DNA of 33,120 nucleotides from Candidatus Bathycorpusculum sp. Its GTDB lineage: Archaea > Thermoproteota > Bathyarchaeia > Bathyarchaeales > Bathycorpusculaceae. Below the pieces are notes generated by a model, which was given only the letters and a program-made list of their open reading frames with translations, did no database searches and had not been told where the DNA came from. The stretch is from assembly GCA_009781395.1 (NCBI GenBank), contig WQYG01000013.1, positions 1-33,120 on the forward strand, written 5' to 3'. Position numbers and translations under genes: made by a program. Every line of letters starts with the position of its first letter. The stretch's first letter is position 1. Positions 28,532 through 33,120 of the stretch are shown piece by piece.

Positions 28532-29380
28532 ATGAAGAAACAACTTCAAGAACTCCTCCTCAAAGACAAAGGTGAATTTACAAAATTTCAAATTTTACTT
28601 GAAGTCATGCGAAATCAACCCCACGTAAAACAAAAAGACATAAGCGAAACCATGGGCATCACCATCCAAGCCATATCTAAATATTTTAAAAAACTCTCCA
28701 AAGAAGGCCTCCTAGAAGCAGGCTCCGAACGAGCAGACTACCGTCTAACTCAAAAAGGCATAACAAAACTCCGAGACGACCTAAAAAACCTAGACTCATA
28801 TGTCAAATCCGTTAAAAACGAATTAAAAATAGATCACGCCTGGATAGCCATAGCAACCCTGCCTGTAAAAATCAATGAGCAAGTAGGACTAATCACCAAA
28901 GGCGGCATATTTTACACTGTACCCGTAACTAACTCTGATGTTGAAGCCATCGGCATTGCCACAAACAACGCCGAACCCGGCGAAGACATAGGCCTAAAAG
29001 AACTAAAAGGCAAAGTCAAACTAAAACAAGGCAAAATCCTAATAGTCAAACTACCCAGCATCCGACAAGGCGGCTCAAGAACCACCGACCTGACAAAAAT
29101 AACCGAATTAATCAACGATTTCAAACCCGACCGCATAGGCGTCATGGGAGCCGTCGGCAGAGCCGTAATTAACAAATTAAACCTCAAAGCCGACATAGAA
29201 TTCGGCATCAGCCACGCAGCCGTCATCGCAGCCTCCCGAGGCCTAAACGTACTAGTCCTAGTAGTTGGCCGCATGGTCAACAAAATGATCCAAGAAATCG
29301 ACTCACAAAACATACACTTCGCCCGCGACATCATCTACGAAGTAAAAGACGCCAAAAACACCCAAGACACCTCAAAATGA
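28532..29380 (+). CDS. Archaeal wHTH transcriptional regulator, divergent from cbiMNQO
   Basis: KQKDISETMGITIQAISKYFKKLSKEGLLEAGSERADYRLTQKG wHTH; C-terminal sensor-like domain. Start MKKQLQELLLKDKG preferred over the track start at 28451. Confidence 0.8.
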   Translation: MKKQLQELLLKDKGEFTKFQILLEVMRNQPHVKQKDISETMGITIQAISKYFKKLSKEGLLEAGSERADYRLTQKGITKLRDDLKNLDSYVKSVKNELKIDHAWIAIATLPVKINEQVGLITKGGIFYTVPVTNSDVEAIGIATNNAEPGEDIGLKELKGKVKLKQGKILIVKLPSIRQGGSRTTDLTKITELINDFKPDRIGVMGAVGRAVINKLNLKADIEFGISHAAVIAASRGLNVLVLVVGRMVNKMIQEIDSQNIHFARDIIYEVKDAKNTQDTSK

Positions 29381-30207
29381 GCATCGAATGCCCCGAAACC
29401 TACATCCTTACAAACCAACTAAACAAAGAACTAAACAACAAAACAATCACCAACTATGAAGTACAAAACAGCCAACAACTCCAACAAAAAGGCTTCATAA
29501 GCCAAAACCAAACCCTCAACCACCTAATCAACCGCAAAATCCTCTCAACCACCACCAAAGGCAACACAATTATCATAAAACTCGACAACCATTGGAACAT
29601 AATCATAGCACCCGAATACGGCGGCACCATAACCATACACCCACCCCAAACCAACCCCACAAAATTTCACCTAAAAATAGACCTACAAACCCTCCTTCTA
29701 ACAATAAACCTAACAAGCATAGGCTGCATACAAGCAGTCGAAACCCCTTTCCTTAAAACAAACTATCTCTACAACCGAGATTTCAGCCAAAAACTCAACC
29801 CCCTAGAAACAAACTTTACCCCAAAACACTTCATTGAACAACTTGACAACAAAAAACAAAACATCAAAACCGCCCTAGTCGGAAAAACCGCCGTCATTGT
29901 TGGAATATCTAACAGTGCCTTCCAAGACATCATCTACCGCGCCAAAATCAACCCCAAACGCAACACCCACACACTTACCTTAGACGAAAAACAAAACCTC
30001 TACAACGCAATCAAACAACTAATCAAAGAACGCTTAGAAGCAGGCGGAAAAAACCAGTTTACAGACCTATACGGCAACCCTGGCCTATACATACCCAAAA
30101 TGGGGCCAAACAAAAAAGACCAACCTTGCCCCCTATGTAACTCTAAAATAGAAAAAATCAACCATGGCGGCGGACAAGTATACCTCTGCCCAACCTGCCA
30201 AAAATAA
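29377..30207 (+). CDS. Fpg/Nei-family DNA glycosylase-like protein (non-canonical N-terminus)
   Basis: H2TH region FQDIIYRAKINPKRNTHTLTLDEKQNLYNAIKQLIKERLEAGG; zinc finger CPLC-x16-CPTC. ATGA overlap with the upstream gene. Confidence 0.82.
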   Translation: MSIECPETYILTNQLNKELNNKTITNYEVQNSQQLQQKGFISQNQTLNHLINRKILSTTTKGNTIIIKLDNHWNIIIAPEYGGTITIHPPQTNPTKFHLKIDLQTLLLTINLTSIGCIQAVETPFLKTNYLYNRDFSQKLNPLETNFTPKHFIEQLDNKKQNIKTALVGKTAVIVGISNSAFQDIIYRAKINPKRNTHTLTLDEKQNLYNAIKQLIKERLEAGGKNQFTDLYGNPGLYIPKMGPNKKDQPCPLCNSKIEKINHGGGQVYLCPTCQK

Positions 30208-30448
30208 TGTTTCCTATAGTTGATTTCTAATCTTTTTTCTTTCCAACGATAGATTATCTGTAGGCTCGTATAACCTATAGTTTGTGAAGAAGGAGTAGAT
30301 GTTTATTTGTATGTGTGTTCCATCATTATATGATGTGCAATATATGGGAGCCTATGTTTACTTCCTTACGTTTCATGAAATTCATAAACAAAACTTTGTG
30401 ATGTTGCATATTGAGCGTGTATGTTTTAAGGTTTGGAGGATGCAGTAG

Positions 30449-32773
30449 GTGGGTAAATTTTTTCAAAAAGTTGTAGCAATGTTTCTTTTGATGGTTCTTT
30501 TTTTGGGTGTTGTTTGTGCGTTAACTGTGCCTGGGGTGTGTGCGGTAGAGTCTTCTGTGTCTGAGAAAGGTTTAGGTGTGTTACGTGATTTTTTTGGTCT
30601 TGATTTATCTCAATATGATGTTGTATTTGAAGAGGATTGTTTGTCTGAATCTTTTCTTGGTGATGTTTTTGAAACGGTGCTTTTTACTTTAACCTCTGAG
30701 GGTAGCAAACTTAGACTAGTTTTTACGTTTGTAGGGGGTAATTTGTTAAATGTGTATGTGTTTGAAAATGATGGTGTACCTTTGTTAAATTTTGGTGTTG
30801 CGGATGGTGATGTTGTTGGGGGTGCTCAGAGTTTTCTTGGTCGTTATGGGCAGTATTTGTCTTGGTCTTTTTTTGGGGATTTAAAGTCGTCGCTTGATGG
30901 TGTGGGTGTTAATAAGAATTGTACAAAACCTGTTGGAAATGCTTTGCTTGAGGTAACTGTTTATGATGATGTTGATGTGACTAATTTTATGTGGTATTTA
31001 GCTGATGTGGGTGGTGTGGAGGATTTGTGTGTTGGTGTTGTGGCTTTAGGTTTTAAAGATGGGGCCTTTGTTTCTTTTACTAACACTTGGACTTTGTATG
31101 GTGGTGTTGATAAGTCTTTTGTGTTGCTTAAAACTGGTAATACTGCTGAAGTATTGTCTGTTGTTGATAATGTTGATGGTGTTGGTTTGTCTGTTAAGTC
31201 TTTGGGTTCTATGGTTTTGTTTAGTGGGGTTGATTGTTTGGTTGTTGTTGTTTTGTTTGTTGTTGTTATTGGTGGTGTGTTTGGTGTTGGGTTGTTTTTT
31301 GGGGGTTTGAGGGGTTTGTGTTTTTTTAAGCGGTTTTTTGTGAAGAAGGTGTTTGGGTTGTTGTTTGTTTGGTTGTTGTTGTTTTTGGTTGTTTTTTTGC
31401 CTTTAGTTGGGGCTGTTAGTGCTTTGCCTGTTGGGGGGGTTGTTTGGGGTTCTCGTAGTAGTGGGGCTTTAAATGATTTGTATGGTAGTCATAGTTGGCG
31501 TAAAACTGATGCTGAAATAGGTCTGCAAGATTTTGTTGGTCGTTTTTTGGTGTCTAATTGTCTTACGGTTGCTAATGGGTATGTTGGTTTTTCTAATTTG
31601 TGGGCTAATAAGAGTAGTGTTCTTTCTCAGGCTCAGGGTTTAAATGTTAATTATGATCATGTGGCGGTTTTTGATTGGGATCATGGTGTAGGTGGTTATC
31701 CTGGGGCTGTTTCTTTTTCTTATGATGGTGTGCCTGCTGATGAGTTGCATTATATGTTTGAGGATGATTGGGGAACTATTGTAGGAGGGCCTTCTGATTA
31801 TGAAACTGATTGGAGTCATGGTGTTTATGATATAGATATTTATGAGGCGTTTTCGGCAGGTAAAGTTCATTTTGCATTCATAAATACGTGTCTTTCAGCT
31901 AATACTGAGCTTTTCGGTCAGGGCACTTCTCCTTCAGGTTATCCTTTAGGTATGCCTTTTGCTTTTACTCATCGCATGGTAGGCTATGTGCCTTTGGGAA
32001 GTAATTCTACTCTTATGAGTGATGATGGGTATAATCGTCCTGATGCTTTTCCGCAATGTTACATAGGTTTTCCCTTTGGCTCTGCATCGTTGGATCAATA
32101 TATTTCTTATAATGAGAATTGGCAGCCTTGGTATAAGTGGGTTGTTTACTTTTGTTATATGGCGTTTAATTTTGATGTGTCTGTAAATGAGGCTCTTGAT
32201 TGGGCTTGTAGTATGCAGTGGGGCTGTCCTTCTTTTGGAGTTAGTCCTCTTCAAGGAGATGGATTTACAGCTATTTGGCCTATTTGGGATGATGAAAACA
32301 AAGAATTTACCGTTTCTCGTGTGCAGGGTTTGCATAGCACTTTAGCGGTGTATGGTAATGGTAATATTCATTTAAAAAACTTCCAAGCCCCACACATGGT
32401 TAGCTATCCGTATGTTAGTGGTCCAAAATCTGTTGACCCTGAGGTTTTGGTTGATTTTTCTGTGTACTCTGTTGACCCTTTTAATCATGATGTACGGTAC
32501 GTTTTTGACTGGGGTGATAATACACCACAAACAACAACTAACTATGCTAAAGCAGGGGTGCCTGTTACGGTTTCTCATCTTTGGAGCACTGCCGGTGTGT
32601 ATGAGGTTGTTGTTAAGGCTCAATGTGAAGACGGCACTTGGAGTGACTGGTCTGAGTCACACATAATCACAGTTGGCAGCTCTTATTGGTTGACAATAAC
32701 TGTGATAAGTATATTTTTAATTGGTTTTATACTGTTAGTACTGATACTATGGTACCGCTTTAAAAGACAATAA
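30449..32773 (+). CDS. Composite surface protein: N-terminal secreted domain, internal TM/signal segment, predicted clan-CD Cys protease-like region, PKD domain, C-terminal TM
   Basis: Signal peptide; N-domain paralogous to 21814-22995; internal VKKVFGLLFVWLLLFLVVFLPLVGAVSA; DHVAVFDWDHGVGG and VHFAFINTCLSA motifs; PKD VRYVFDWGDNTPQTTT...VSHLWSTAGVYEVVVKAQ; C-terminal TM. Confidence 0.75.
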   Translation: MGKFFQKVVAMFLLMVLFLGVVCALTVPGVCAVESSVSEKGLGVLRDFFGLDLSQYDVVFEEDCLSESFLGDVFETVLFTLTSEGSKLRLVFTFVGGNLLNVYVFENDGVPLLNFGVADGDVVGGAQSFLGRYGQYLSWSFFGDLKSSLDGVGVNKNCTKPVGNALLEVTVYDDVDVTNFMWYLADVGGVEDLCVGVVALGFKDGAFVSFTNTWTLYGGVDKSFVLLKTGNTAEVLSVVDNVDGVGLSVKSLGSMVLFSGVDCLVVVVLFVVVIGGVFGVGLFFGGLRGLCFFKRFFVKKVFGLLFVWLLLFLVVFLPLVGAVSALPVGGVVWGSRSSGALNDLYGSHSWRKTDAEIGLQDFVGRFLVSNCLTVANGYVGFSNLWANKSSVLSQAQGLNVNYDHVAVFDWDHGVGGYPGAVSFSYDGVPADELHYMFEDDWGTIVGGPSDYETDWSHGVYDIDIYEAFSAGKVHFAFINTCLSANTELFGQGTSPSGYPLGMPFAFTHRMVGYVPLGSNSTLMSDDGYNRPDAFPQCYIGFPFGSASLDQYISYNENWQPWYKWVVYFCYMAFNFDVSVNEALDWACSMQWGCPSFGVSPLQGDGFTAIWPIWDDENKEFTVSRVQGLHSTLAVYGNGNIHLKNFQAPHMVSYPYVSGPKSVDPEVLVDFSVYSVDPFNHDVRYVFDWGDNTPQTTTNYAKAGVPVTVSHLWSTAGVYEVVVKAQCEDGTWSDWSESHIITVGSSYWLTITVISIFLIGFILLVLILWYRFKRQ

Positions 32774-33037
32774 AGCACGTGCTGGATAACTACTACTACT
32801 GATGGTGTATTGTTGGTAATTGTATGATGCTTCAAACTCTTCTTATAGTTCATACTTAATTGATTACATTAAAACACAAAAATTGACTTTTCACTGTGTA
32901 GTATGATGATTTTTGTTAACATCGATAGATACTAGATAGAATACATGCAGGTAACTTTCTTTTAAATGCAATAAAAAATGTAGAACTTAGGTTACACCCT
33001 AAATTCTGCGGTGTTTTGTGCACATACAAAAAGTGAG

Positions 33038-33120
33038 TTATTTGTTTGTGAGATAGTTTTTTAGGTCGTTTTCTGTTAAACCACACGCTTCTAGAATGGC
33101 ACGCTGAGTTTTAGTTAAAG
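33038..33120 (-). CDS. C-terminal fragment of an ORF running off the window
   Basis: Reverse-strand frame LTKTQRAILEACGLTENDLKNYLTNK*; no family assigned. Confidence 0.35.
   Translation of the reverse strand, partial: LTKTQRAILEACGLTENDLKNYLTNK

Noticed and set aside
30321-30335. CATCAT-tat-ATGATG inverted repeat upstream of the surface protease gene
   Set aside because: Short and AT-rich, more than 100 bp from the start codon; no independent support as an operator.

Overview
This is a 33-kb AT-rich archaeal window. The gene content (mch, encoded-CCA tRNA-Trp with an intron, archaeal-type regulators and zinc ribbons) suggests a Bathyarchaeia-like or other non-methanogen lineage; that assignment is inference. 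It starts with a tyrosine-recombinase C-terminal remnant, a stand-alone ATP-type RNA ligase and an AlbA_2/Schlafen-type regulator. Two 28-bp tRNA-3'-end-like direct repeats then bracket a single PLP-decarboxylase gene. Next come a POMP-like repeat surface protein, mch, an ECF S-component-like protein, a coiled-coil protein, a zinc-ribbon protein, an ABC exporter pair and a kelch/Ig surface protein. An intron-containing tRNA-Trp follows; its intron carries a box C/D-like guide matching its own exon. A complete IS1634-type element lies just downstream, with 18-bp perfect inverted repeats and a 6-bp TSD. The rest holds an AAA_14/DUF4143 ATPase, a GNAT, a Tag glycosylase, CsoR plus a CPC-type metal ATPase, a cbiMNQO cobalt operon with a duplicated CbiN and a divergent wHTH regulator, a non-canonical Fpg/Nei-like protein, and a large surface protein with a predicted clan-CD (gingipain/caspase-like) Cys protease region and a PKD domain. 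Strongest leads: the tRNA-Trp intron guide, the composite surface protease, the repeat-flanked PLP-enzyme cassette, the double CbiN/regulator locus, and sharp intragenic AC/GT strand-composition switches.
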